Source: DATAAM01 sp036260075
Lineage (GTDB): Bacteria > Actinomycetota > Acidimicrobiia > Acidimicrobiales > JAHWLA01
Assembly (NCBI GenBank): GCA_036260075.1
Contig: DATAAM010000137.1
Location: 1-7,379 of the forward strand
DNA: 7,379 bases
Reading direction: 5' to 3'
Shown: in pieces, positions 1-6,465 of the stretch
Layout: every line of letters begins with the position of its first letter
How positions within the stretch are numbered: position 1 is the first letter of the stretch
Program-made: the position numbers and the translations under genes
The notes under the pieces: generated by a model
Database searches by the model: none
What the model was told of the DNA's origin: nothing
The model's input: only the letters and a program-made list of their open reading frames with translations

Positions 1-20
1 GGTCCGCTCAGCGGACCTTT
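1..20 (+). terminator. Intrinsic terminator-like hairpin at window edge
   Basis: A perfect 7-bp inverted repeat (GGTCCGC at 1-7, loop TCA, GCGGACC at 11-17) is followed by TTTCC. The stem may extend to the left outside the window. It probably ends an unseen upstream + strand gene, and it may act in both directions if the unseen left flank is A-rich. The T-run is short, so termination is likely but not certain. Confidence 0.6.
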
Positions 21-50
21 CCGCCTCCGACGAGCCGGCACACTGCGTGC

Positions 51-242
51 GTGCTGCCGATCCTGGTGACGGTCGCCGTGCTGCTGCTGGCGGCCGCCGT
101 CGTGCACGACTGGTGGGCTCGCCGCCGCGGCGACGTGCGGCGCACGCAGCCCGACTACTGGCGGGCGGCGGCCGATGCCCGCCGCGACGAGCGGCGGGCG
201 CACTCCACCCGCTACTTCAACCGCTTCCTGCCCAAGGACTGA
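51..242 (+). CDS. Small single-helix membrane protein, function unknown
   Basis: This 63-residue protein is not a family I recognise. Residues 2-19 are a hydrophobic helix (LPILVTVAVLLLAAAVV). The rest is a strongly charged tail rich in Arg, Asp and Glu, ending FNRFLPKD, which fits one N-terminal membrane anchor with a cytoplasmic tail. The GTG at 51 is chosen because it lies just after the hairpin at 1-17 and starts right before the helix. The frame is open back to the window edge, so an earlier start cannot be excluded. There is no Shine-Dalgarno sequence. A CACACT at 39-44, six bases before the GTG, resembles the -10 elements of other genes here but lacks the consensus first T. Its 3' end overlaps the convergent SAF gene by 26 bases. 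It is short, so some doubt remains that it is a gene. Confidence 0.55.
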   Translation: MLPILVTVAVLLLAAAVVHDWWARRRGDVRRTQPDYWRAAADARRDERRAHSTRYFNRFLPKD

Positions 243-831
243 GGGCGATGGTGACGACGCCCCGCGCCACGGCGTAGGCCACCGCGGGCGCGTCCTCGGC
301 GTCCACCGCCACCGTCACCACCTCTTCGGCCACGTCGACCACGAGCGCGCCCACGGCCACCGCGGCTGCGCCCCCCTCGTCGCCCGCCGCCAACAGGTCG
401 ACCCGATCTCCGGCCCGCAGCGGCGGTCGCTCTCCTTCGGGCACGGGCACCGCCACCCCCGACGAGCCGGGCGGCACCAGCGCAGCCGGGCCGACAAGGC
501 CGTCGGGCGCCAGCTTCGGGCGCAGGAGCACCTCGCCCTCGGCCAACGGCACCAAGGCCGTGCCGCCCACCGGCTCCCGTGCGGGCTCTCCCCGAGGCAG
601 CGCCCCGCGAGGAAGCCGACGCCAGGCCACGTCGGCGTCCTCCAGCACGCGGCCGGGCTCGATCGACCGGGCGGCCACGGGCACCTGCACCATGGGGCCG
701 AGCCGGCGCACGTCGGCGGTGGCGCCGTCGATGGTGGCCGACGTGAGCCACGCCACGGCGAAGGCCGCCAGGGCCGGTGGCAGCCACGACAGCAGGGGAT
801 AGCGAGCGAACCACCAACGGATGCGGTGCAC
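217..831 (-). CDS. Membrane-anchored SAF-domain protein, CpaB/RcpC-like
   Basis: The 204-residue protein has a short basic N-terminus, one membrane helix at about residues 11-32, then a SAF-type domain from about 48 to 108 (VPVAARSIEPGRVLEDADV, with the typical pattern of a ring of small beta strands). A C-terminal part follows that contains GDRVDLLA at 141-148, like the RcpC part of CpaB. CpaB proteins are periplasmic parts of Flp/Tad pilus machines. Many actinobacteria also carry stand-alone SAF proteins of this size whose role is unknown, and no pilus gene is visible here, so pilus function is not claimed. The GTG start at 831 is supported by GGAGG seven bases upstream. It follows the MTA phosphorylase gene by 52 bases on the same strand and may be co-transcribed with it. 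The last 26 bases overlap the convergent small gene. Confidence 0.8.
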   Translation of the reverse strand: MHRIRWWFARYPLLSWLPPALAAFAVAWLTSATIDGATADVRRLGPMVQVPVAARSIEPGRVLEDADVAWRRLPRGALPRGEPAREPVGGTALVPLAEGEVLLRPKLAPDGLVGPAALVPPGSSGVAVPVPEGERPPLRAGDRVDLLAAGDEGGAAAVAVGALVVDVAEEVVTVAVDAEDAPAVAYAVARGVVTIALSPWAGSG

Positions 832-838
832 GGGCGCG

Positions 839-843
839 CCTCC
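839..843 (-). promoter_or_regulatory. Ribosome binding site of the SAF gene
   Basis: GGAGG on the minus strand lies seven bases before the GTG at 831. It fixes that start and is one of the clearest Shine-Dalgarno sequences in the window, unlike the neighbouring genes that seem leaderless. Confidence 0.75.
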
Positions 844-883
844 ACGACGTCGGGAACGAGCGGGGGAAGCGCCGGCGGAGACG

Positions 884-1693
884 CTACGCGCCGAGCGGCC
901 CGTGCGAAAGCGCCGTGGCGCAGTCGCAGGCGGACTCCGACGACAGCCGCGGGATCACAGCTTGGAGCACGGCCCGGGTGCGGTCGACGTTCTGGCGCAG
1001 CACCTCGAACACGACCTCCATCGTCACCGGGTGGATGCCCTCGACGCCTTCCAGCCCGGTGTCGTAGTCGGTGATCAGGGCCAGCCCGGCGTAGCACATG
1101 CCCAGCTCGCGCGCGAGGTAGGCCTCCGGGTACTGCGTCATGTTGATCACCTCCCACCCGGCCGACCGGTACCACTGCGACTCGGCCCGGGTGGAGAAGC
1201 GCGGCCCCTGCACGACCACCACGGTGCCGCCGTCGTGGCACGTCACGCCCTGCTCGCGCACGACCTTCGAGAGCTCGCCCCGCAGGTCCGGGCAGTAGGG
1301 GTCGGCGAACGAGACGTGCCCCACCACGCCGCCATCGAAGAACGTGTCGCAGCGGCCGTTGGTGCGGTCGACGAGCTGGTCGACGAGCACGAAGTCGCCC
1401 GGCGCGATCCCGGGTTGCAGCGACCCCGCCGCGCACGGTCCGATGAGGCGGCGCACGCCCAGTTCGCGCATGGCCCACACGTTGGCCCGGTAGTTCACGC
1501 GGTGGGGAGGCAGCTCGTGGTGCACGCCGTGCCTCGGGAGGAACGCCACCGTGCGGCCCTCCACCTGGCCGACGGCCACGGCGGCCGAGGGCGTGCCGTA
1601 GGGCGTGTGCACGGGGACGTGGGTGACGTCCTCGAGGAACGAGTAGAAGCCCGACCCCCCGAAGACGCCGATCTCCGCCCGAGGGCGGCTCAT
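884..1693 (-). CDS. mtnP: S-methyl-5'-thioadenosine phosphorylase
   Basis: This 269-residue cytosolic enzyme cleaves methylthioadenosine, a by-product of polyamine and related synthesis, with phosphate to give adenine and methylthioribose 1-phosphate. It is the usual length for the PNP/MTAP family. Phosphate-site motifs are visible: GGSGFY at 12-17, PRHG at 53-56 and the stretch HRVNYRAN at 64-71. The region CAAGSLQPGIAPGDFVLVDQ at 87-106 and NMTQYPEAYLARE at 184-196 are typical. TDYD at 208-211 matches the acidic adenine-binding motif of MTA phosphorylases rather than the form expected of inosine- or guanosine-type enzymes. A CDC motif at 256-258 resembles the C-terminal CXC of thermophilic MTAP II enzymes. 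No Shine-Dalgarno or -10-proximal element precedes the ATG. It lies between the fmdB-like gene and the SAF gene on one strand. Methylthioinosine phosphorylase is the main alternative. Confidence 0.93.
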   Translation of the reverse strand: MSRPRAEIGVFGGSGFYSFLEDVTHVPVHTPYGTPSAAVAVGQVEGRTVAFLPRHGVHHELPPHRVNYRANVWAMRELGVRRLIGPCAAGSLQPGIAPGDFVLVDQLVDRTNGRCDTFFDGGVVGHVSFADPYCPDLRGELSKVVREQGVTCHDGGTVVVVQGPRFSTRAESQWYRSAGWEVINMTQYPEAYLARELGMCYAGLALITDYDTGLEGVEGIHPVTMEVVFEVLRQNVDRTRAVLQAVIPRLSSESACDCATALSHGPLGA

Positions 1694-1703
1694 GGAAACA
1701 GGG

Positions 1704-1718
1704 CCGGCCGAAGGCCGG
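1704..1718 (-). repeat. Perfect hairpin just upstream of mtnP
   Basis: A 6-bp perfect inverted repeat, CCGGCC (1704-1709), spacer GAA, GGCCGG (1713-1718), ends 10 bases before the mtnP start codon. In mtnP mRNA it would form a very stable GC stem next to the ribosome entry site. Whether it regulates translation is inference. Confidence 0.5.
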
Positions 1719-1743
1719 GTCCTTGCAGTGCTCCGGCGAGGGG

Positions 1744-1805
1744 TGGCAGGTGAGGAGGGGCCCAGCCGTGCTTCAGCACGGTTGGGAGGGGCCGACCACC
1801 TGCCA
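1744..1805. repeat. Nested inverted repeats between fmdB-like gene and mtnP
   Basis: An outer 9-bp perfect inverted repeat (TGGCAGGTG at 1744-1752, CACCTGCCA at 1797-1805) encloses an inner 11-bp stem (1761-1771 with 1776-1786, loop TTCA). The inner stem has one G-T pair, which is a G-U wobble in a plus-strand RNA but an A-C mismatch in a minus-strand RNA. The 8-mer GAGGGGCC occurs at 1755-1762 and again at 1786-1793, flanking the inner stem. No T-run follows on either strand. Possible roles are a terminator after the fmdB-like gene, a structured mtnP leader or a dispersed palindromic element. The sequence alone does not decide. Confidence 0.5.
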
Positions 1806-1822
1806 GGACCCCGAGACGCGCA

Positions 1823-2074
1823 TCAGGAAGCCTTGCTCTCGCCGCCGCTTCCCGAGGACTCCGTCTTGGGCGCGTCGCTCTTGGTGGACGACGAGGCGGG
1901 GCGGCTGTCGGTCTTGTAGAAGCCGCTGCCCTTGAAGGTGATGCCGATGGACCCGAACACCTTGCGCAGCTCCCCACCGCAGTTGGGGCAGTCGGTCAGC
2001 GGGTCGTCCTTGAACGACTGGACCACTTCCAGGTGCTCGCCGCAGGCCTTGCATGCGTATTCGTAGGTCGGCAT
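1823..2074 (-). CDS. FmdB-family zinc ribbon protein
   Basis: The 83-residue protein has the CxxC zinc ribbon of the FmdB/CxxC_CxxC_SSSS family. It starts MPTYEYACKACG, has zinc ligands at Cys8, Cys11, Cys29 and Cys32 (CPNCGG), then the family signature GITFKGSGFYKTD at 44-56, and a low-complexity tail rich in Ser, Lys and Gly. FmdB was named as a putative regulator of formamidase, but the role of the actinobacterial members is not settled, so no target is claimed. The ATG at 2074 matches the conserved family start. The frame stays open upstream, but that extension is antisense to plsY and has no family similarity. There is no Shine-Dalgarno sequence. A TACACT element nine bases upstream suggests a leaderless transcript. 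It is the first gene of the leftward block and diverges from plsY. Confidence 0.9.
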   Translation of the reverse strand: MPTYEYACKACGEHLEVVQSFKDDPLTDCPNCGGELRKVFGSIGITFKGSGFYKTDSRPASSSTKSDAPKTESSGSGGESKAS

Positions 2075-2083
2075 AGCGGTTGA

Positions 2084-2089
2084 AGTGTA
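2084..2089 (-). promoter_or_regulatory. Likely -10 element of fmdB-like gene, leaderless type
   Basis: TACACT on the minus strand ends nine bases before the ATG at 2074, so transcription would begin at or within a few bases of the start codon. No good -35 box is seen, which is common in actinobacterial promoters. It lies in the 48-base divergent region shared with plsY. Confidence 0.5.
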
Positions 2090-2108
2090 CCGCCGGCCCC
2101 GCCGTCCG

Positions 2109-2114
2109 TACCAT
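2109..2114 (+). promoter_or_regulatory. Possible -10 element of plsY, leaderless type
   Basis: TACCAT ends eight bases before the plsY ATG at 2123. There is no proper Shine-Dalgarno sequence between them, only a weak GGCGAG. This fits a very short or absent leader. No clear -35 box is seen. Confidence 0.42.
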
Positions 2115-2122
2115 GGCGAGCA

Positions 2123-2710
2123 ATGGCGTCCGACGCCGTCCTCGCCGCTGCTGTCACGGCCGCCTACGCCCTCGGGACGTTCCCCACCGCCTCCCTCGTG
2201 GCGCGCGCCTACGGGCGCGACCCCACGCGGGAGGGATCGGGCAACCCCGGCGCCTCCAACGTCTACCGGCTGGCCGGGCGACGGGCGGCGGCCGCCGTGT
2301 TCGTGGGCGACGCGCTCAAGGGCAGCGGTGCTGCCGCCCTGGGGTGGGCCGTCGACGGACGCTCCCTCGCCGCAGCCTGCGGAGCCGTCGCCGTGCTCGG
2401 GCACTGCTTCCCCGTCACACGGGGCCTGCGCGGCGGCAAGGGCGTGGCCACCGGCGCGGGTGTCCTGGCCGTGATGCTGCCCGGCCTCGCCGCGGCGGCT
2501 GCCGTCACCTGGGCCGCGCTCGCCCGCCTCACCCGCAAGGCGTCGCTCGCCTCGCTCGTCGCCGTCGTGCTCGTGGTCGTCGGCCTGTTCGCGCTGCGAG
2601 GCCTGTCGCGGGAGACGGCCGTCCTGCTCGGCACGGCGCTGCTCGTCGTCGCCCGCCATGCCGGTAACCTCGCCCGACTGTTCCGCGGCGAGGAGAGGTC
2701 GTTGCAGTGA
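2123..2710 (+). CDS. plsY: Acyl-phosphate:glycerol-3-phosphate acyltransferase
   Basis: PlsY is an integral membrane enzyme that transfers the acyl group of acyl phosphate to glycerol 3-phosphate, giving lysophosphatidic acid, the first step of bacterial phospholipid synthesis. The 195-residue length is normal. The family motifs are in order: GSGNPGASN at 38-46, DALKG at 63-67, GHCFPVTRGLRGGKGVAT at 93-110, KASLAS in the middle of the second half, and RHAGNLARLFRGEE near the C-terminus. Hydrophobic segments between them fit the several helices of the family. The ATG at 2123 places the first helix at about residues 4-22. An ATG at 2113 is in another frame. The stop overlaps the galU start by four bases (GTGA at 2707-2710). 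The partner PlsX, which makes acyl phosphate, is not in the window. Confidence 0.95.
   Translation: MASDAVLAAAVTAAYALGTFPTASLVARAYGRDPTREGSGNPGASNVYRLAGRRAAAAVFVGDALKGSGAAALGWAVDGRSLAAACGAVAVLGHCFPVTRGLRGGKGVATGAGVLAVMLPGLAAAAAVTWAALARLTRKASLASLVAVVLVVVGLFALRGLSRETAVLLGTALLVVARHAGNLARLFRGEERSLQ
2691..2698 (+). promoter_or_regulatory. Ribosome binding site of galU
   Basis: AGGAGAGG inside the end of plsY lies eight bases before the galU GTG at 2707. It supports that start and suggests that galU is translated from the plsY mRNA. Confidence 0.75.
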
Positions 2711-3591
2711 CGAAGCCGGTGCGCAAGGCGGTGATCCCGGCCGCAGGCCTCGGGACGCGGTTCCTCCCGGCCACCAAGGCCCAGCCCAAGGAGATGCTGC
2801 CGGTCGTCGACAAGCCCGCCATCCAGTACGTGGTGGAGGAGGCCGTGGCCGCGGGCATCCGCGACATCCTCGTCATCACCGGTCGGGGCAAGCGCAGCAT
2901 CGAGGACCACTTCGACCGCGGCTTCGAGCTCGAGCAGCTGCTCGAGCACGGCGGCAAGCACGAGCTGCTGAAGCAGGTGCGGGAGATCGCCGAGCTGGCC
3001 GACATCCACTACGTGCGCCAAGGCGAGCCCAAGGGGCTCGGCCACGCCGTGTCGGTGGCCCGTCAGCACACCGGCGACGAGCCGTTCGTGGTGATGCTGG
3101 CCGACGACATCATGGTGGAGGGTTCGCCCGTCCTGTCCGACATGCTCGCCGCGTACGAGCGCCATCAGGCGAGCGTGGTGGCCCTGAAGCCGGTCGAGCG
3201 CAGCGAGATCTCCGCGTACGGGTGCGCCCGCCCCGAGGCCACCGACGACTCGTCCCTCGTGCGCATCCTCGACATCGTGGAGAAGCCCGCCCCCGAGGAT
3301 GCGCCGTCGAACCTGGCCGTGATGGGCCGCTACGTGTTCTCGCCGCGCATCTTCGACGCGCTCGAGCAGGTGCAGCCGGGCAAGAACGGCGAGATCCAGC
3401 TCACCGACGCGATCGCCCTGCTCATGCAGGACGAGCCGGTCTACGGCTACGTGTTCGAGGACGGCCGCTACGACGTGGGCGACAAGCTCGACTACCTGCG
3501 CGCCACGGTCGAGCTGGCGTTGGCCCGCGACGACATCGGCCCCGAGTTCCGGCGCGTGCTCGCGGCCATCGCTCGTCGCGAGGCCCTGTGA
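2707..3591 (+). CDS. galU: UTP-glucose-1-phosphate uridylyltransferase
   Basis: This cytosolic enzyme makes UDP-glucose from UTP and glucose 1-phosphate, supplying glycolipid, polysaccharide and other envelope pathways. The 294 residues match the family length. The nucleotidyltransferase signature is clear: IPAAGLGTRFLPATK at 10-24 and PKEMLPVVDKP at 27-37, followed by RQGEPKGLGHAV at 104-115, the metal/substrate loop LADDI at 131-135, VEKP at 191-194 and YDVGDKLDYL at 255-264. The LPATK and PKEMLPVVDKP pattern points to GalU rather than the related RmlA or GlmU. The GTG start at 2707 has a good ribosome binding site and shares GTGA with the plsY stop. The stop shares GTGA with the moeA start, so the gene sits in the middle of a tightly coupled trio. 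Confidence 0.96.
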   Translation: MTKPVRKAVIPAAGLGTRFLPATKAQPKEMLPVVDKPAIQYVVEEAVAAGIRDILVITGRGKRSIEDHFDRGFELEQLLEHGGKHELLKQVREIAELADIHYVRQGEPKGLGHAVSVARQHTGDEPFVVMLADDIMVEGSPVLSDMLAAYERHQASVVALKPVERSEISAYGCARPEATDDSSLVRILDIVEKPAPEDAPSNLAVMGRYVFSPRIFDALEQVQPGKNGEIQLTDAIALLMQDEPVYGYVFEDGRYDVGDKLDYLRATVELALARDDIGPEFRRVLAAIARREAL

Positions 3592-4793
3592 TCCCTCTCG
3601 AAGAGGCGCAGGCGCGCGTCCTCGACGCCTGCTCGCCGTTGCGTCCCACCGCGGTGCCGCTGGGCGAGGCCCTCGGCCTCGTCACGTCCGTGCCGCTCGT
3701 GGCCGAGGAGGCGCTGCCTCCGTTCGCCAACACCGCGATGGACGGCTTCGCCGTGCGGGCGGCCGACACGCCCGGCACCCTCACCGTGGTGGGCACCCTG
3801 GCGGCGGGCTCGTCCCCCGACGTCAAGGTCGGCGAGGGCGAGGCGGTGCGCATCATGACGGGCGCTCCCATCCCGCCCGGCGCCGACGCCGTGGTGATGG
3901 TCGAGCGCACCTCGGCGGCCGAGGACGGCGCCACGGTGGTGGTCCACCACGCGGCAACCCCGGGCGAGCACGTGCGGGAAGCAGGCGACGACATCGCCGC
4001 CGGGCAGGAGGTGTTCCCCGCCTTCACCGAGCTGCACGCCGCCCACCTCGGCGTGCTGGCAGGCCTCGGCTTCCGGCGCGTGCCGGTGTTCTCCCGGGCG
4101 CGGGTGGGCGTGCTGTCGACGGGCAGCGAGCTGGTCGACGAGCCCCGTCCGTTGCGGCCCGGCGAGATCCGCGACGCCAACCGCTCGACGCTCCTGGCGC
4201 TGGTGCGGGAGTCCGGGTGCATCCCCGTCGACCTCGGCATCGTGCGCGACGAGCCCGACGACCTGCGGGCCGCCTTCCGGCGCGGCGTCGAGCAGTGCGA
4301 TGCCGTCGTCACGAGCGGCGGCGTGAGCGTGGGCGACTTCGACTACGTGAAGGTGGTGCTCGACGAGCTGAGCGGCGGCACCGTGCAGTGGATGCAGGTG
4401 GCCATCAAGCCGGCCAAGCCGTTCGCCTTCGGCGTGGTCGACGGCACGCCGGTGTTCGGCCTGCCGGGGAACCCGGTGTCGTCGCTGGTCGGCTTCGAGC
4501 TGTTCGCCCGGCCCGCGTTGCGGCGCATCACGGGGCACCGGATCCTCGAGCGGCCGCACGTCCGGGCCGTGGCCGACGACGGCCTGCCCCGCCGCCCCGA
4601 CGGCAAGCTGCACCTGGTGCGGGTGGCGGCCGCCTTCGGCGACGACGGCCGCGTGCACGTGCGCTCGGCAGGCGCGCAGGGGTCGCACCAGCTGTGGGCC
4701 ACGGCGGCGGCCGACGCCATCGCCTACGTGCCCGACGGCGACGGCATCCCCGCAGGTGGCCTCGCCCGCACGATGCTGCTCCGGCAGCCCTAA
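3588..4793 (+). CDS. moeA: Molybdopterin molybdotransferase MoeA (Glp-like possible)
   Basis: MoeA inserts molybdate into adenylylated molybdopterin in the last step of molybdenum cofactor synthesis. The protein has 401 residues, the normal MoeA length. Family motifs are complete: PPFANTAMDGFAVR at 44-57, TGAPIPPGADAVVMVE at 91-106, REAGDDI at 130-136, STGSEL at 177-182, EIRDANR at 193-199, Asp238 followed by TSGGVSVGDFD at 242-252, KPAKP at 274-278 and LPGNPVS at 292-298. The retained acidic residues and lysines suggest an active enzyme. The GTG at 3588 is chosen from the four-base GTGA overlap with galU. The open frame to 2658 is only the shadow of galU. In Corynebacterium a MoeA-like protein, Glp, binds FtsZ and pairs with a membrane receptor, GlpR. 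A SepX/GlpR-like gene lies three genes downstream, so a second role is possible but unproven. Confidence 0.95.
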   Translation: MIPLEEAQARVLDACSPLRPTAVPLGEALGLVTSVPLVAEEALPPFANTAMDGFAVRAADTPGTLTVVGTLAAGSSPDVKVGEGEAVRIMTGAPIPPGADAVVMVERTSAAEDGATVVVHHAATPGEHVREAGDDIAAGQEVFPAFTELHAAHLGVLAGLGFRRVPVFSRARVGVLSTGSELVDEPRPLRPGEIRDANRSTLLALVRESGCIPVDLGIVRDEPDDLRAAFRRGVEQCDAVVTSGGVSVGDFDYVKVVLDELSGGTVQWMQVAIKPAKPFAFGVVDGTPVFGLPGNPVSSLVGFELFARPALRRITGHRILERPHVRAVADDGLPRRPDGKLHLVRVAAAFGDDGRVHVRSAGAQGSHQLWATAAADAIAYVPDGDGIPAGGLARTMLLRQP

Positions 4794-4796
4794 CCT
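4791..4796 (+). promoter_or_regulatory. Likely -10 element of moaA, leaderless type
   Basis: TAACCT overlaps the moeA stop codon (TAA, 4791-4793) and ends seven bases before the moaA GTG at 4804. No Shine-Dalgarno sequence precedes the GTG. The geometry predicts a transcript starting at or near the GTG. No convincing -35 box is seen. Confidence 0.52.
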
Positions 4797-4803
4797 GGGC
4801 TCC

Positions 4804-5778
<975 letters not shown>

Positions 5779-5782
5779 CACG

Positions 5783-5788
5783 TAGACT
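5783..5788 (+). promoter_or_regulatory. Likely -10 element of moaC, leaderless type
   Basis: TAGACT lies in the 16-base gap between moaA and moaC and ends six bases before the moaC ATG at 5795. No Shine-Dalgarno sequence is present, so the start codon probably lies at the 5' end of the mRNA. This is the classic spacing of a leaderless actinobacterial promoter. No clear -35 box is seen. Confidence 0.58.
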
Positions 5789-5794
5789 TTCCTC

Positions 5795-6310
5795 ATGCCC
5801 GACCGTGGCCTCACGCACCTCGACCCACTCGGCCGCGCCCGCATGGTGGACGTCACGCCCAAGGAGCCCACGCACCGACGGGCGATCGCCCGGTGCAAGG
5901 TGTTCATGAAGCCGGAGACCACGGCGATGGTTGCCAGCAACGCGGTGACGAAGGGCGACGTGCTGGCCGCCGCCCGCATCGCGGGCATCCAGGCGTCGAA
6001 GCGCACGCCCGACCTCATCCCGCTGTGCCACCCGCTCCTCGTGGGGTCGGTGTACGTCAACTTCACGATCGGCGACGACTCGATCGAGGTGGAGGCGCAG
6101 GTCGAGACCGTCGACCGCACGGGCGTGGAGATGGAGGCCATGACCGCGTGCGCGGTGGCGGCGCTGACGATCTACGACATGTGCAAGTCGGGCGACCGCA
6201 CCATGACGATCGGCGAGCTCACGCTGTGGGAGAAGACCGGCGGTCGGTCGGGGACGTACCGCCGACAGGCCCCCTCCGGCGCCGCCGTGGCTGCCGACGG
6301 CGATTTGTGA
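5795..6310 (+). CDS. moaC: Cyclic pyranopterin monophosphate synthase MoaC
   Basis: MoaC converts the MoaA product 3',8-cyclo-7,8-dihydro-GTP to cyclic pyranopterin monophosphate. The 171-residue protein is slightly longer than E. coli MoaC because of a C-terminal tail (after about residue 158) that looks unstructured. Family motifs are THLDPLGRARMVDV at 7-20, KGDVLAAARIAGI from 53, SKRTPDLIPLCHPL at 68-81, the stretch VETVDRTGVEMEAM at 102-115, and IYDMCK at 125-130. Expected active-site residues are present: Lys53, His79, the acidic E111/E113 pair, Asp127 and Lys130. The ATG at 5795 is supported by a leaderless-type -10 element and the conserved N-terminus. It is stand-alone, not the MoaCB fusion seen in some organisms. 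Neither moaB/mog nor moaD/moaE follows. Confidence 0.96.
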   Translation: MPDRGLTHLDPLGRARMVDVTPKEPTHRRAIARCKVFMKPETTAMVASNAVTKGDVLAAARIAGIQASKRTPDLIPLCHPLLVGSVYVNFTIGDDSIEVEAQVETVDRTGVEMEAMTACAVAALTIYDMCKSGDRTMTIGELTLWEKTGGRSGTYRRQAPSGAAVAADGDL

Positions 6311-6317
6311 GCTTGTG

Positions 6318-6352
6318 AACCGGGGGCCCCGCCGGGGTTGCCCGCGGCGGGC
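6318..6352 (+). terminator. GC-rich hairpins after moaC, weak terminator candidate
   Basis: Two adjacent short hairpins follow the moaC stop: CCCC (6327-6330), loop GCC, GGGG (6334-6337), with AACC (6318-6321) and GGTT (6336-6339) as a competing outer pair; then GCCCG (6340-6344), loop CGG, CGGGC (6348-6352). No T-run follows, so termination without a cofactor is doubtful. The 155-base gap 6311-6465 has no gene that I can support. Confidence 0.35.
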
Positions 6353-6366
6353 CGTCCGTAGTAGGA

Positions 6367-6389
6367 ACTGGTCCCGATCACTGACCGGT
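6367..6389. repeat. Imperfect inverted repeat upstream of sepX-like gene
   Basis: ACTGGTC (6367-6373) and GACCGGT (6383-6389) form a 7-bp inverted repeat with one G-T mismatch and a 9-base spacer. It lies about 75 bases before the downstream start codon and could be an operator or a chance palindrome in GC-rich DNA. Confidence 0.2.
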
Positions 6390-6430
6390 CCCCCCGCCGG
6401 AGCATCCACCGCCCTCGCCCGGGACCGAGG

Positions 6431-6464
6431 TACCGTCGCCGAGTCGCAAAGGTAGGTCGAGGAG
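6431..6464 (+). promoter_or_regulatory. Candidate -10 and ribosome binding region of sepX-like gene
   Basis: TACCGT at 6431-6436 fits the TAnnnT -10 pattern and would give a leader of about 20 bases. That leader contains AAAGGTAGG (6448-6456, nine bases before the TTG at 6466) and GAGGAG (6459-6464). Unlike fmdB, moaA and moaC, this gene therefore seems to use a Shine-Dalgarno leader. Confidence 0.35.
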
Positions 6465-6465
6465 C

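Noticed and set aside
1692..1935. Short + strand frames over the mtnP leader and fmdB-like gene
   Set aside because: They are antisense to the structured gap and the zinc ribbon gene, and lack a ribosome binding site and any conserved motif.
2075..2659. N-terminal extension of the FmdB-like protein into the region opposite plsY
   Set aside because: The frame is open, but FmdB proteins begin MPTYEYxC exactly at the ATG at 2074, and the extension is antisense to plsY with no similarity to the family.
2658..3587. Upstream extension of the moeA frame through galU
   Set aside because: It is the +1-type shadow of galU; MoeA homology begins at the GTG at 3588, which overlaps the galU stop.
4756..4803. 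ATG at 4756 as the moaA start
   Set aside because: It lies inside moeA, adds residues that homologues lack, and the GTG at 4804 has a -10 element at leaderless spacing.
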